From Planctomycetia bacterium (GTDB taxonomy: Bacteria; Planctomycetota; Phycisphaerae; UBA1845; UTPLA1), in assembly GCA_015075745.1 (NCBI GenBank), contig JABTTW010000002.1, positions 944,453 to 1,008,452 of the forward strand: 64,000 bases of DNA, written 5' to 3'. The notes under the pieces were generated by a model, which was given only the letters and a program-made list of their open reading frames with translations, made no database searches and had not been told where the DNA came from. Position numbers and translations under genes: made by a program. Positions 1-9,053 of this stretch are shown here, piece after piece (the stretch's first letter is position 1; each line of letters begins with the position of its first letter).

Positions 1-117
1 GAAGGGGTAGTAACGACGGGCCGATGCGACGGCGGCGCGCGGCGGCGCCACCGGCAGAAAGCCGGCTTCCACATCGAGTAACGCTACTGCGGCGCTTGAT
101 TGCTCGGTGCCACGCAT
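1..117 (-). CDS. 5' end of a gene cut by the left edge (possible polyprenyl-phosphate sugar transferase)
   Basis: An open frame starts at ATG 117 on the minus strand and stays open for 39 codons to the window edge. A GGGAAGAAG stretch lies just upstream of the ATG and can act as a ribosome binding site. The visible peptide begins MRGTEQSSAAVALLDVEAG and reaches an Arg-Arg-Tyr-Tyr-Pro motif at the edge. It follows wecG in the same direction, so it is probably the next gene of the exopolysaccharide operon. Sugar transferases that start repeat-unit synthesis often carry a basic, Tyr-rich stretch just before their membrane helix, and the cluster otherwise lacks such an enzyme. The functional guess rests on context only. 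Confidence 0.35.
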   Translation of the reverse strand, partial: MRGTEQSSAAVALLDVEAGFLPVAPPRAAVASARRYYPF

Positions 118-203
118 GACGGCTTCTTCCCAATCCTTCTCAACGAGGCCCGCTCAAGGCGGCGCCTCTTGACCCCCCGGCCGGACCACGCCGGCCGCCT
201 CCA

Positions 204-1016
204 TCAACTCCGCGTCAGACCGAGGCTGCCCCCCGGTGACGGACGACCGGCGCGCCGGCAAGCGCGCCAGCGCCAAGTGTGCCACACAAACAGCGGGTTC
301 CCCAGCAGATACCTCCGCCACTTCCCGGCCGGATCCACCAGCAGCCGAAAGAGCCACTCGCCGCCCAGCCGGCAAAGCCACTGCGGCGCGCGGCGCTCGA
401 TCCCCGCGAGATAGTCGAAGAGCGCCCCGACACACCATCGCACCGGAACGTCGAGCCGATCGCCATGCTCCGCCAGCCAGAACTCCTGCCTCGGACTCGA
501 TAGTCCGACGGCAAGGACATCCGGCCTCGCGGCGTTAATCCGCTCCACCACGGTGGAAGATTCGTCGTCGGAAAAGTGGCCGTGATGAACACCGGCAATC
601 TTGAGCTCGGGAATCTCAGCCTGCAGGCGCATCGCCGCGGATTGAGCGATGCCCTCCCTGCCGCCGAGCAGGAAAATACTGAGACCCATGTCGGCGCACT
701 GCCGCGCGAAACGGGGAAAGTAATCGGCGGCGGTCATCCGCTCCGGCAGGCGCTCATCGGCATAGCGACTCGCCCAGATCAGCGAGGCCCCATCGGCATA
801 GAGCACATCGCTCTCGGAAAGCACGCGATGAAAAACGACGTCGCGCATGGCCATGTTGACGGTGTGCGCGTTGGCATAGGTCGCGGTGGTTCGCTGCCGT
901 GCGCAGGCGCGATGGGCGAGCAGCTCGATGAGCCCTTGCGTCCGCAGGGGACGAAGGGGCAGGCCGAGCACGTCCACCGGCGTCGGCGGCTTAACTCGCT
1001 TCGGCGACGAATCCAC
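204..1016 (-). CDS. WecG/TagA/CpsF family glycosyltransferase
   Basis: This 270-residue protein belongs to the WecG/TagA/CpsF (GT26) family, which adds an N-acetylmannosamine-type or related sugar to a lipid-linked acceptor at the inner face of the membrane. Family landmarks are YANAHTVN near residues 47-54, the YADGASLIWAS segment at 73-83 with the conserved Asp, LLGGREG at 116-122, LSSPRQEFW at 172-180, and GALFDYLAGIERRAPQW near 197-213 followed by GGEWLFRLLVDP. Length is normal for the family. The start is a GTG that lies 26 bp inside the end of the upstream GT4 gene, which implies translational coupling. It is the second-last visible gene of the EPS cluster. The exact sugar cannot be read from the sequence. 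Confidence 0.93.
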   Translation of the reverse strand: MDSSPKRVKPPTPVDVLGLPLRPLRTQGLIELLAHRACARQRTTATYANAHTVNMAMRDVVFHRVLSESDVLYADGASLIWASRYADERLPERMTAADYFPRFARQCADMGLSIFLLGGREGIAQSAAMRLQAEIPELKIAGVHHGHFSDDESSTVVERINAARPDVLAVGLSSPRQEFWLAEHGDRLDVPVRWCVGALFDYLAGIERRAPQWLCRLGGEWLFRLLVDPAGKWRRYLLGNPLFVWHTWRWRACRRAGRPSPGGSLGLTRS

Positions 1017-2190
1017 GCGTCTTCCTCCGATCCATGATCAGCCTTCGATACAGGGCCGCGTACTGCCGGGCGACGATGTCCGCATGAAACCGGCTCGTCA
1101 TGGTTTCATGCGCGGCGTCGGCCCAGCGGCGCGCGGCCTCTCGATCGTCCAATGTTCGTGCCAGGCCCCGGGCCAGCGCGTCGGGTTGCTGCGAGGGTAC
1201 CAAAAGACCGTTGACTTCGCTGATGATCGCCTCGGGTATGCCGCCGACATCGGTGGCGACGATCGGCTTCCGCATGGCCATCGCTTCGAGGAGGACATTC
1301 GGCATGCCTTCCGACTTGGACGGCAGACAGACGACATCCGCGGCGGCGAGGGCCGGGTAGACATTCTCCACGAAGCCCGCGAGGCGAACGACATGCGACA
1401 AACCCAGGGTGTCAATCTGCTTCTGCAAGGCGGCGCGATCGTCGCCATCACCGAGCACGACAAACCGCACGTCGGAATGGGTCGCTTGCAGGCGCGCCGC
1501 GGCGTCGATGAGGGTGTCCACGCCCTTTTCGTAGCTCAGCCGGGCGATGGTCAGGACGATCGGCCCGCGGCCTTCGCCCCAGGCGGATCGCAAGGCGGCG
1601 CCCTCGCCGGAGAAATCGCCCTCGGGAGGCTCGATGCCGGTGTGGATGACGCTGACACTATCAGGCCGCATGTGGAGCCGGTCGATGCAGTCGGTGGCCA
1701 CGGCCTTTGACACGGCGATGGTGTGCGTCGGAAGTGCCGCACAGATGGCATCGAGTATCCGGTCCGAACGTCGCTTCTTTTCCCTGCGGAAGGCTCCCAT
1801 GGCGTAACACGTCGAGACAAGGACCGGAGCGGCGGCCCATCGCGCGGCCAGACCGGCGAAAAGATCGGCCCTGAGCAAATGCGTATGAACGATGTCGGCC
1901 TCGAACGACTCGATAAAGTCGCGGGCGCGGAAGATGGCGCGCGGGTCGTGCTCGCCGGCGACGTCGATGTTCTCGGTCCTGACGCCGATATCGTTGAGCT
2001 GGGCCTGGATGGGGCCGCCATCGTGGAAGCAAACGGCGGCCGACTGGAACTCGCGGGGGTCGAGGTGCCGTGCAAGCTGCACCAGCCACTTGGTATCCGT
2101 CTTCACGGCAAAGGTGGAGACGAAGTGCACCACCCGAAAGGGCCGAGTCAGCGGTCGCATGGGAAGGAAGGCGTACATGCTTCTAAGCAT
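991..2190 (-). CDS. Glycosyltransferase family 4 (GT-B fold)
   Basis: A 399-residue retaining glycosyltransferase of the GT4 family, presumably transferring a nucleotide-activated sugar to the growing EPS repeat unit on the cytoplasmic face. The N-terminal half starts with FRVVHFVSTF and contains DIVHTHLLRADLFAG. The C-terminal half has LTIARLSYEKGVDTLIDAA and the GT4 signature EGMPNVLLEAMAMRKPIVATD starting near residue 294, with the E-x7-E pair typical of the donor site. Three in-frame ATGs (residues 1, 5 and 11) are possible starts and none has a clear Shine-Dalgarno site. Its end overlaps wecG by 26 bp. A 190-bp gap separates it from the preceding gene, the longest break in the EPS run apart from the one ahead of the kinase. 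Confidence 0.92.
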   Translation of the reverse strand: MLRSMYAFLPMRPLTRPFRVVHFVSTFAVKTDTKWLVQLARHLDPREFQSAAVCFHDGGPIQAQLNDIGVRTENIDVAGEHDPRAIFRARDFIESFEADIVHTHLLRADLFAGLAARWAAAPVLVSTCYAMGAFRREKKRRSDRILDAICAALPTHTIAVSKAVATDCIDRLHMRPDSVSVIHTGIEPPEGDFSGEGAALRSAWGEGRGPIVLTIARLSYEKGVDTLIDAAARLQATHSDVRFVVLGDGDDRAALQKQIDTLGLSHVVRLAGFVENVYPALAAADVVCLPSKSEGMPNVLLEAMAMRKPIVATDVGGIPEAIISEVNGLLVPSQQPDALARGLARTLDDREAARRWADAAHETMTSRFHADIVARQYAALYRRLIMDRRKTRGFVAEAS

Positions 2191-2380
2191 CCCCTACTAC
2201 TTAGCTTACCGTCATTCTCGTCAGATTCCAAGAAAACGCGGCCATGGGCGGCGGGGTGCCCCATTGCGCGAGGAAACGATGAGAATCGCGTTTTTCCGGG
2301 ACCCGATCAGCCGTGCGGGCGCAGGATCGACCCCGTAGAAACTTTACTATTCCATTGATCGGGGAACCACCGGCGTCAGT

Positions 2381-4639
2381 TCATGCGCAAGGCATAATTT
2401 CGACGGCGCGCGCGGTGGGATATAGGTCTCGAAGTGATTGTCGGACGCGGGGCGTGGGTTTGGCGGGCAGGGATCGGATAAGGTCCGCGAATGAGCGGGC
2501 CATCTGCTCCATGCTGAAATGCGCCGTCACCTTGCGCCGGGCTGCGCCGGCGAGTCGGTCGCGGAGTTTTCGATCTGCGGATAGCTCACGCAGGGCCGCT
2601 GTCAGTGCCTCGGCATCGGCCGGTGGAATCAGCAGGCCGGTTTCACGATGGGTGAGGAACTCGGGCATGCAGCCGCTGTCGGGCCCTATGAAGGGGCAAC
2701 CTGCGACGGCCGCCTCCAGCATGGTCACACTGAAGCACTCCTGCTCGCTGCACAGGCAGGAAACATCGATGCCCGACAGCAGAGCTGGTACGTCGTCGCG
2801 CGGCCCGAGGAGGCGCAGCACTTCGGGAGCCAATCCGGATGAAGCGACGAGCGAGTGCACGGCGTCTCGATGGGGACCGTCACCGATGATGAAGAAACGC
2901 AGCGAGGGGTTTTCCGTAGATAGCGTCTTTGCGGCGGCGATGAAGACGTCGTGGCGTTTTTCACGGCGCAGGTTGGCGATGATGGCGACGGCGATCTGGT
3001 CATCGGAAAGATTCAACTCGCGGCGGGCATCGGGGCGCGACTGACCCTTTTGGAATCGATCCAGGTCAATTGCGTTTGGAATGACCGTGATTCGACCGGC
3101 GGGGACCTGCTCGTGACGAATGAGAGCGGCCCGGTGTCGCTCACCGAGTGCTATGAAGGCAACGACAAACCGGAACAGGGCTCGGTTCGATCGCTCGAAA
3201 TGATTCTGGCCCGGGAGCGGAAACCAGTGCGACCAGACGAGCATGGGCGTGCCTGTCAACTTCGCGGCGAGGGTGGACCAGAACATGCGATCGCCTCCGC
3301 TGTGGGCGGCGACGACGACATCGATTTTCTCAGTCGATATCAGGTTCCGAATACGCGGGATCACTGAGGCATCGAATTTATGCCGCAGGAAGCCGTCGAA
3401 GACGGGGACGCCTGAGTCTCTGCACTGCGCGGCGAGCGGCCCGGCGTCTTTGAGGCAGAGGACGAACGGCTGAATGTTCAGGCCCACGAGTTTTTGAACG
3501 AGGGCGATGAGCATGAGTTCCGCGCCGCCGTTTTCGAGGCGGTTGGTGACAAAGAGAACTCGGCGCGGGGGACCAGCAGAGGTGCCGCCATGTGGAATGC
3601 TCAGGGCAGGCGTACGCAGGCCGGTTACGCGAGAGTCCGATTCGATCGGTGACTGTGCAGTGGTCGCGGAGCCGACGAAAGCCTCGGCGAAACGACGGCG
3701 CGCCGCGTCCATGAGCCCTGCGAACATGCCCTTGAGCGATTGCAGGTGAAACCGCCGACCGGACCCCACCATCCAAACCGCGTGCATGGCCATGATGACC
3801 GCGAGGCTCCATCCGATCAGCAGCACATCGCCCACGCCGGGCCGGCAGGTTTTGCGGATGATGTAGAGATAATTTCGCGCGATCATGAAACCGAATCGCC
3901 GTCCGTCAAGGCGCTGACCGGGATCGCGTCGATGGGTGACGCGGGCGAACTTCGATTCGAGCAGCCAGTGGCGTGAGCCGATTCGATAACCCATTTCGCG
4001 GTCTTCGCCGAGTGCGTATTCGACAAGCTCTTCATCAAAAGGATTGGCCAGTACGACATCGCGTCGCAGTGCCATGGCCGCGCCGGAAAGCCAGCGGGCG
4101 CGCACCGCGACGTGCGGGCGGGAGAGAATCCACGGAGCGGGACGCGGCGGCTTTCCTCGCGGGACCACGCGCCACCATCCGGCCAATCGGTAGCCAAGCT
4201 GAAAAAGTCGCGCCGAGGTCGAATCAAAAAGCGGCTCGTCCACCGTCGCCGTAACGCCGGCCACGCGCGGGTCCCGAAACAGCCTGACGAGGCGTCGCAG
4301 GAAGTCGACCCTGCATGTCACGTCGTCGTCGAGGTAGACCAGGACGTCGCTTGCCGCCAGGCGCGCCGCCTGATTGCGACCCTTCGTCAAACCCCGCGCC
4401 TTACTTTTCTCACATTGGAAGTCGATGCCATGCGAGGCGGCGGCCGCAGCAATTGCAGTTCGCGTGGCCGCGGGGAGATCGCCGTCGTCGATGACGATGA
4501 GCTCGTCGGGCTTGTGCGATTGGGCCCAGATGGAATTGAGCGTTTCCAGAAGCGAGTCGGGTCTGTCTCGCGTGCAAATGATCACGGCGAGCGTGGGGTT
4601 GTCGCTCTCGGACGCGGCGAAGTGTGACTTAGTCGCCAT
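2381..4639 (-). CDS. Two-domain glycosyltransferase: GT2 fused to GT4
   Basis: A 752-residue protein carrying two complete glycosyltransferase domains. Residues about 15-240 are an inverting GT2 (GT-A) domain with AVIICTRDRPDSL at 18-30 and the metal-binding LDDD at 103-106. A hydrophobic segment at about 271-291 can anchor the protein, and a low-complexity linker spans about 318-358. Residues from about 359 form a GT4 (GT-B) domain that opens with RRVLFVTNRLENGGAE and later has the SEQECFSVTMLEAAVAGCPFIGPD donor-site segment. The start is set at ATG 4639, which overlaps the flippase stop by 11 bp. A longer frame reaches 4735 but would add 32 residues deep inside the flippase gene. Fusion of successive sugar additions is the likely reason for the architecture. 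Confidence 0.9.
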   Translation of the reverse strand: MATKSHFAASESDNPTLAVIICTRDRPDSLLETLNSIWAQSHKPDELIVIDDGDLPAATRTAIAAAAASHGIDFQCEKSKARGLTKGRNQAARLAASDVLVYLDDDVTCRVDFLRRLVRLFRDPRVAGVTATVDEPLFDSTSARLFQLGYRLAGWWRVVPRGKPPRPAPWILSRPHVAVRARWLSGAAMALRRDVVLANPFDEELVEYALGEDREMGYRIGSRHWLLESKFARVTHRRDPGQRLDGRRFGFMIARNYLYIIRKTCRPGVGDVLLIGWSLAVIMAMHAVWMVGSGRRFHLQSLKGMFAGLMDAARRRFAEAFVGSATTAQSPIESDSRVTGLRTPALSIPHGGTSAGPPRRVLFVTNRLENGGAELMLIALVQKLVGLNIQPFVLCLKDAGPLAAQCRDSGVPVFDGFLRHKFDASVIPRIRNLISTEKIDVVVAAHSGGDRMFWSTLAAKLTGTPMLVWSHWFPLPGQNHFERSNRALFRFVVAFIALGERHRAALIRHEQVPAGRITVIPNAIDLDRFQKGQSRPDARRELNLSDDQIAVAIIANLRREKRHDVFIAAAKTLSTENPSLRFFIIGDGPHRDAVHSLVASSGLAPEVLRLLGPRDDVPALLSGIDVSCLCSEQECFSVTMLEAAVAGCPFIGPDSGCMPEFLTHRETGLLIPPADAEALTAALRELSADRKLRDRLAGAARRKVTAHFSMEQMARSFADLIRSLPAKPTPRVRQSLRDLYPTARAVEIMPCA

Positions 4640-6338
4640 TCTTCCAGCCCGTGAGGCGGCGAACGGAGGGAACATGCCCGAAGGCGCCGACAAGGTAGCC
4701 AAGAACTCTGCGACGTTCCTCGGGTGAAAACACAAGACTTGTCTGCGTGACCAACAGGAGCAAGAGGACCGAGCCGGCCGCGAGGAGATAGGCGTTGAGG
4801 CCGAGGAGACCGGCGGCGGCGATGATGATGAATGTGCCGCGATCGAGCTTGCAACACTCCGCCTGAATCAGCGTGATGCAGAGAACCAGCGACGTGGCAA
4901 TGGCGAAGACGCCGCACCATGCCGCGCTGCCCAGTCCCATGCGATCGGAAAAGCCGGCGACAAACCAAGACGAGGTGTAAGGCGCGATGGATTGCCACAG
5001 CGGCATGGCCTTGACGGTGGCCAGGCCGGGCCCGGCGAGCCAGAAGGCGTAGAGCATATTCGCCGCCACGCCGATGGCCCAGGGCCAGAAAGCATGGCGC
5101 GTTTTTTCCGTGAGGTGGAAGTGAATGGGCAGAAAAGCGAGGTACGCCCCGACGAGGAAGAACAGGAGGTGCAGCGGCAGAACCGCGGCGCCGGGGGCGT
5201 AGGCGGGCTGGAACATGCGGATGATCCAGTCCTTTGAGAAGGCCAGGATCGCGCAAAAGCAGAAGAGCCCCAGGCCGGTCCCGCGAAAGGCCAATGAAAG
5301 CTGGCGCTGGGCCGCTTCGCGTCCGCGCGTCTCCCAGGTCTTGGTCACGGTGGTCATGACGACGGTGACGACGGACATCGCGCCGACGAGGATGAATTGA
5401 CCGATCTGGCGAACGGCGCTGAAGACCGCCACCGCCTCGTGTCCATTGACCTTGTTAAGAAACCACGTCGGGTAATAGACCAGGATCTGCCAGGTAATGC
5501 CGGCAAGGGTGGTCCAGATGGAGAAACGAAGCAGCTTCTTAACCAGTTGGTATTCGTGAGTCGGCTGTTCCTCAACGGTGCGATGCGACACCGCCACGAG
5601 CAGACCGGCGCCGAAGACGGTAATGGGGATCAGCAGCGAGATGCCGTAGACGCCGGTGAGGGTGAGAGCGCTGAGGTGCCGGGTGGCGATGGCGATCACG
5701 CTGGCCGCCAGAAAGATGACGCCGTGGAACATTTCCATGATCGACAGGGCCGTGAACATCCGCAGCCCCTTCATGACCGCGAGCAGATAGAAATAGATGA
5801 TGAGCAGGCCGATGACTACGGCGGACAGGCGGGTCAGTTCGGGGGCGTCGACCCGGAACTCCGCCAGCCATTTCGCGTCGGTGAACACCTGGGCGTAGAA
5901 GAACACGCCGAAGCGCTCCGAGAACGACCACAGGACGGCGATGCTCACGGTCATCGCGATGAGCAGCAGCGCGATCGATTGCTGGAGAAAGTGGCGGAGG
6001 GTGCCGCGGGCTTCATACTGGGGCACGTAGCGGGTGACGGCCTCATTAAGGCCCAGGCTGCACAGGGGCGTGAGCACGTTCAACGCCAGCAGGATCATGT
6101 TTAACAGGCCGAACTGCTGCCGACTCATCCACCATGTCAGAAGAAGTATGCGACCGAAGTTAATCAGGCGGAAGGCGACGGTCGCGGGGAGATAAAGGCC
6201 GAGAGACTGGCTCAGAGCGGTCGAGGAGAACAGCCACGTCATCAGCGGTCCCGAGGCCGCCCGCGCGCGAGGAGGCGCCGCGGTCACTGACTCCGCGACC
6301 TTTTGCGGTGTGTTCTCAACAGCGGCCTTCACGATCAC
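4629..6338 (-). CDS. Polysaccharide flippase (Wzx-type, MVF/MATE superfamily)
   Basis: A 569-residue multi-pass membrane protein with about 12-14 hydrophobic segments and the LYLPATVAFRLINFGRILL opening typical of oligosaccharide-lipid flippases. The family moves undecaprenyl-linked repeat units across the inner membrane. Length is somewhat above the usual 420-500 residues because of a hydrophilic N-terminal leader of about 35 residues and a C-terminal tail. The start is a GTG that overlaps the TGA of the polymerase gene (GTGA). A second GTG two codons later sits at better spacing from the GAGGGGGG stretch at the end of the polymerase gene and may be the true start. The next gene begins inside its stop codon region. 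Confidence 0.9.
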   Translation of the reverse strand: MIVKAAVENTPQKVAESVTAAPPRARAASGPLMTWLFSSTALSQSLGLYLPATVAFRLINFGRILLLTWWMSRQQFGLLNMILLALNVLTPLCSLGLNEAVTRYVPQYEARGTLRHFLQQSIALLLIAMTVSIAVLWSFSERFGVFFYAQVFTDAKWLAEFRVDAPELTRLSAVVIGLLIIYFYLLAVMKGLRMFTALSIMEMFHGVIFLAASVIAIATRHLSALTLTGVYGISLLIPITVFGAGLLVAVSHRTVEEQPTHEYQLVKKLLRFSIWTTLAGITWQILVYYPTWFLNKVNGHEAVAVFSAVRQIGQFILVGAMSVVTVVMTTVTKTWETRGREAAQRQLSLAFRGTGLGLFCFCAILAFSKDWIIRMFQPAYAPGAAVLPLHLLFFLVGAYLAFLPIHFHLTEKTRHAFWPWAIGVAANMLYAFWLAGPGLATVKAMPLWQSIAPYTSSWFVAGFSDRMGLGSAAWCGVFAIATSLVLCITLIQAECCKLDRGTFIIIAAAGLLGLNAYLLAAGSVLLLLLVTQTSLVFSPEERRRVLGYLVGAFGHVPSVRRLTGWKNGD

Positions 6339-7924
6339 CCCCCTCGTTGCCCCGTCCTTCCCTGGCGCAAGGCCCGATCCGGCGCGGCGCCGGGACCCGA
6401 TCGACCGATGGGCCTTGGAGGCCCGGACCGCACGCCGCCGCGCAAAGGCGTCGGAAAGCCCGGTCGGGCATAAATCGAAACCGGACCGAGCAGGATGTTC
6501 AGTGCAACAGGGATGGCACTAAGTCCGAAGAACAAGCTGTTGGCGAAGGGATTGTCGGAAGTCTCGCGGAAGGTGCCGTCGATGAAGTAGGCCATCACGA
6601 GAATCCAGTAGAGGACCAGCAAGTCCCGACTGATAAAGCCCGGTCCCTTGGGCGGCAGCTTCCTGAAGAGCTGTATGCTGAAGCGCACGATCACGATCAT
6701 CATGATTGAATAAAGGACGAGCCCGATGACGCCGGTCTCGGCGACGATGCTGAGCAGGTTGTTGTGTTCGAGGGCGGTGGTGCCGAAGGCATAGAACGGG
6801 CTGGACGGATCGCGGGCAAACGCCGGGGCATGGTCACGAAAGTGTCCGAACCCGACGCCGATCAGCGGATGCTCCTGGACGATCTCCCAGGTCATCTGGG
6901 CCAGGCCGATGCGCAGGAGGAGCGGCTCGGTGTCGGTGAGTCCGCCCTTGGCCCGGTCGTCGGAGAGGAAGTTCTCCATGTTCACGACAGCGATGATCAG
7001 CGCCGCCGCCACGAGAAGCGAGACGGAGACTGCGCGGCTGGTGCGACGTCGCGAGTACGCCGCCCAGATACCCAGGCAGAGGACGAACGACAGCCAGACC
7101 GATCTGGTCTTGGTCCAGAAGATGACGGGCAGCATGAGGGCGTTGAGGGCGTAGAGCAACCATCGGCCGCGCTCGACGTTTCGGGCCAGTACGAGATTGT
7201 TGAAGTAACAATAGACCAGGGCAAGGCCCATCGCCGCCGACATGACGAAGGGGCCGCGCACGCGTCCCCAGTGAATGCCGACGCTGGGATCGTTGATGAA
7301 CCGGGGCCAGATCAATGCGCTGATGCCGAAGCGCTCGCACCAACCGGTGAAGGTCAGATAGACGCAGATGATCGAGAAGAAGACGGCCAGACGCTTGAAA
7401 TCCCGCTCGGAGTGAAACGCGTGCAGGACAAGGCCGAACACGGCGAAGGGGAACAGGTAGCCGCCGATTAATCGATAGTGAACGGACACGACCGAGCGCG
7501 TTTCAAACCCGCTGATCATCGCCGAGAGAAAGAAGTACACGGCGACCGCGGCGATGTAGCCGCTGGCCGGCCAGGCGTGTCGCAACCGCAATCGGCCGGC
7601 CATGAACATGCCGATGAGCAGGGCAACGAGGACCACGATGCCAAGCCGGGGAATGGTCAGGGCGAAGAAGAACGGCACGGTCATGCGCCAGAACTCTTCG
7701 TGAAACACGATCAGAGTCACCATCCAGACGAGAATCGCGGTGAGCAGGTCCCCCTCGATGGTGTAGAAGACAAAAAAGGCGAGGGCCCCCAGCGTGATCC
7801 ATGTGATCAGCAAGGCATAGGCCGGCATGAGCTGATAGGAGATCAGTCCGACCACCGCCGCCGCGATGACGGTCAGCAACAATGCGGCGGGAATCGGAGA
7901 TTTCTGGGCGGTGAGGGTGGACAC
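6335..7924 (-). CDS. O-antigen ligase/polymerase family protein (Wzy-type)
   Basis: A 529-residue membrane protein with about 12 hydrophobic segments and the Wzy_C/O-antigen ligase hallmark around ALEHNNLLSIVAETGVIGLV, where the family carries a conserved PHN-x-ETG loop. In this cluster, beside Wzx, Wzz and Wza, polymerisation of flipped repeat units is more likely than ligation to lipid A. The start is GTG. After the last helix and LGPVSIYARPGF there is a tail of about 40 residues rich in Pro, Arg and Gly that looks disordered. The stop overlaps the flippase start. A 91-bp gap separates it from the kinase-like gene. Confidence 0.9.
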   Translation of the reverse strand: MSTLTAQKSPIPAALLLTVIAAAVVGLISYQLMPAYALLITWITLGALAFFVFYTIEGDLLTAILVWMVTLIVFHEEFWRMTVPFFFALTIPRLGIVVLVALLIGMFMAGRLRLRHAWPASGYIAAVAVYFFLSAMISGFETRSVVSVHYRLIGGYLFPFAVFGLVLHAFHSERDFKRLAVFFSIICVYLTFTGWCERFGISALIWPRFINDPSVGIHWGRVRGPFVMSAAMGLALVYCYFNNLVLARNVERGRWLLYALNALMLPVIFWTKTRSVWLSFVLCLGIWAAYSRRRTSRAVSVSLLVAAALIIAVVNMENFLSDDRAKGGLTDTEPLLLRIGLAQMTWEIVQEHPLIGVGFGHFRDHAPAFARDPSSPFYAFGTTALEHNNLLSIVAETGVIGLVLYSIMMIVIVRFSIQLFRKLPPKGPGFISRDLLVLYWILVMAYFIDGTFRETSDNPFANSLFFGLSAIPVALNILLGPVSIYARPGFPTPLRGGVRSGPPRPIGRSGPGAAPDRALRQGRTGQRGG

Positions 7925-8015
7925 GACTCGCTATCCTTCTTGGCCGGAACATCCGGTTCTCAGCGGCCGCGTTCTTGCGCCGCGGCGGGCCGTGTCGCCG
8001 ACGGATCCCCGACGA

Positions 8016-8936
8016 TTATGTCATCCGATAGACCAGCGACGGAATCGGATCGGTGCGCTGGTTCAGAACGAGTCCCAGGCAGCGAACACCGGCGAGGTCC
8101 AATCGCTTCTTGACGTCGGAGACGGTTTCCCGAGGCGTCCGGCCCGACTCTACCACCAGCAGCGCCCCATCGACCATCGTTCCGAGTACCTGCGGGTCCG
8201 GATGGGTGTCGGCATTGGCGACGTCGAGAATGACGTGGTCGTATTTCTCCCGGAGTCGCGTGATCAGTGCCTTGACCTGCCGACTCTTCAGCAAGCCCAG
8301 CGGTTGCTCAACCACCGGCCCGGCGGGAAGAACATGAACGGCGCCGCCGCCTTCAATGCCCAGGACCTGGATGGCCTTATCGAGCATGACTCGCCCGGCG
8401 AGCACGTCCGTCAGCCCCGGCTCGGCGGCGATGTCCAATTGATCGGCAAGGTCTGGATGGCGCAGGTTGAAATCCACAAGGGCGATCTTCAACTCGGGAT
8501 GGGCCTGTGCGCCGATGAGCGCGAGGCCTACCGCGATCTGTGTCGCACCGTCGCCGCGATGCGCGGCGGTCACAATGATGGCCTTGGGCGGGGTCTGATC
8601 GCCCGAAAAGTAAATGTTGCTCCAGAGCTGGCCCATCTCGCCTTCGGACTTCGGACGAACCCGGCAGGTCAACTGGGCCGTGGCTGCGGTGCGCGATGTC
8701 GGGCGCGTGGCGGCCGTCTCTTCGCCGGGCTTTCCGCCGTTGCGAATGCCCTCGATGGCGTCGTCGAGCTTTTCGATATCGTCCCAGCCGAGATCAACTG
8801 CCTCGTCATCCTCCTGGCGCGGAGGACTCGGCTGAGGCTGCGGCGGCGGCCATATCTGCTCGGGACGAGGCGGTCGGCCCAAGTCCTCGTCGCCGGAATT
8901 GAAATCCGGTCCCTGGTTGTGCGGCTTATCGGACAC
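8016..8936 (-). CDS. CpsD/CapB-like ATPase of EPS biosynthesis with altered Walker A
   Basis: A 306-residue MinD/BY-kinase-type ATPase domain follows a disordered N-terminus of about 90 residues rich in Pro, Asp and Glu. In EPS clusters such proteins pair with a Wzz-type partner and control chain length through tyrosine phosphorylation. Here the P-loop reads HRGDGATQ at 126-133, so the Gly-Lys-Ser/Thr of Walker A is absent. Walker A' is VDFNLRHPDL at 154-163 and Walker B is VILDVAN at 235-241. The C-terminus has a single Tyr (PSLVYRMT) instead of the usual Tyr cluster. The fold call is firm, but kinase activity is doubtful. It starts at GTG with AGGAG eight bases upstream and follows wzz after 117 bp. 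Confidence 0.87.
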   Translation of the reverse strand: MSDKPHNQGPDFNSGDEDLGRPPRPEQIWPPPQPQPSPPRQEDDEAVDLGWDDIEKLDDAIEGIRNGGKPGEETAATRPTSRTAATAQLTCRVRPKSEGEMGQLWSNIYFSGDQTPPKAIIVTAAHRGDGATQIAVGLALIGAQAHPELKIALVDFNLRHPDLADQLDIAAEPGLTDVLAGRVMLDKAIQVLGIEGGGAVHVLPAGPVVEQPLGLLKSRQVKALITRLREKYDHVILDVANADTHPDPQVLGTMVDGALLVVESGRTPRETVSDVKKRLDLAGVRCLGLVLNQRTDPIPSLVYRMT

Positions 8937-9053
8937 GAGCCACGCTCCTGTGCTTGATTCTACCCGTTTTGCGGACCGTTCTCTGAGTTTATCGGTGTCC
9001 AGACGGCCTCGGTCGCTATATTTCCGGTCATTCCTGCCTCCGGGTACTTCCTA

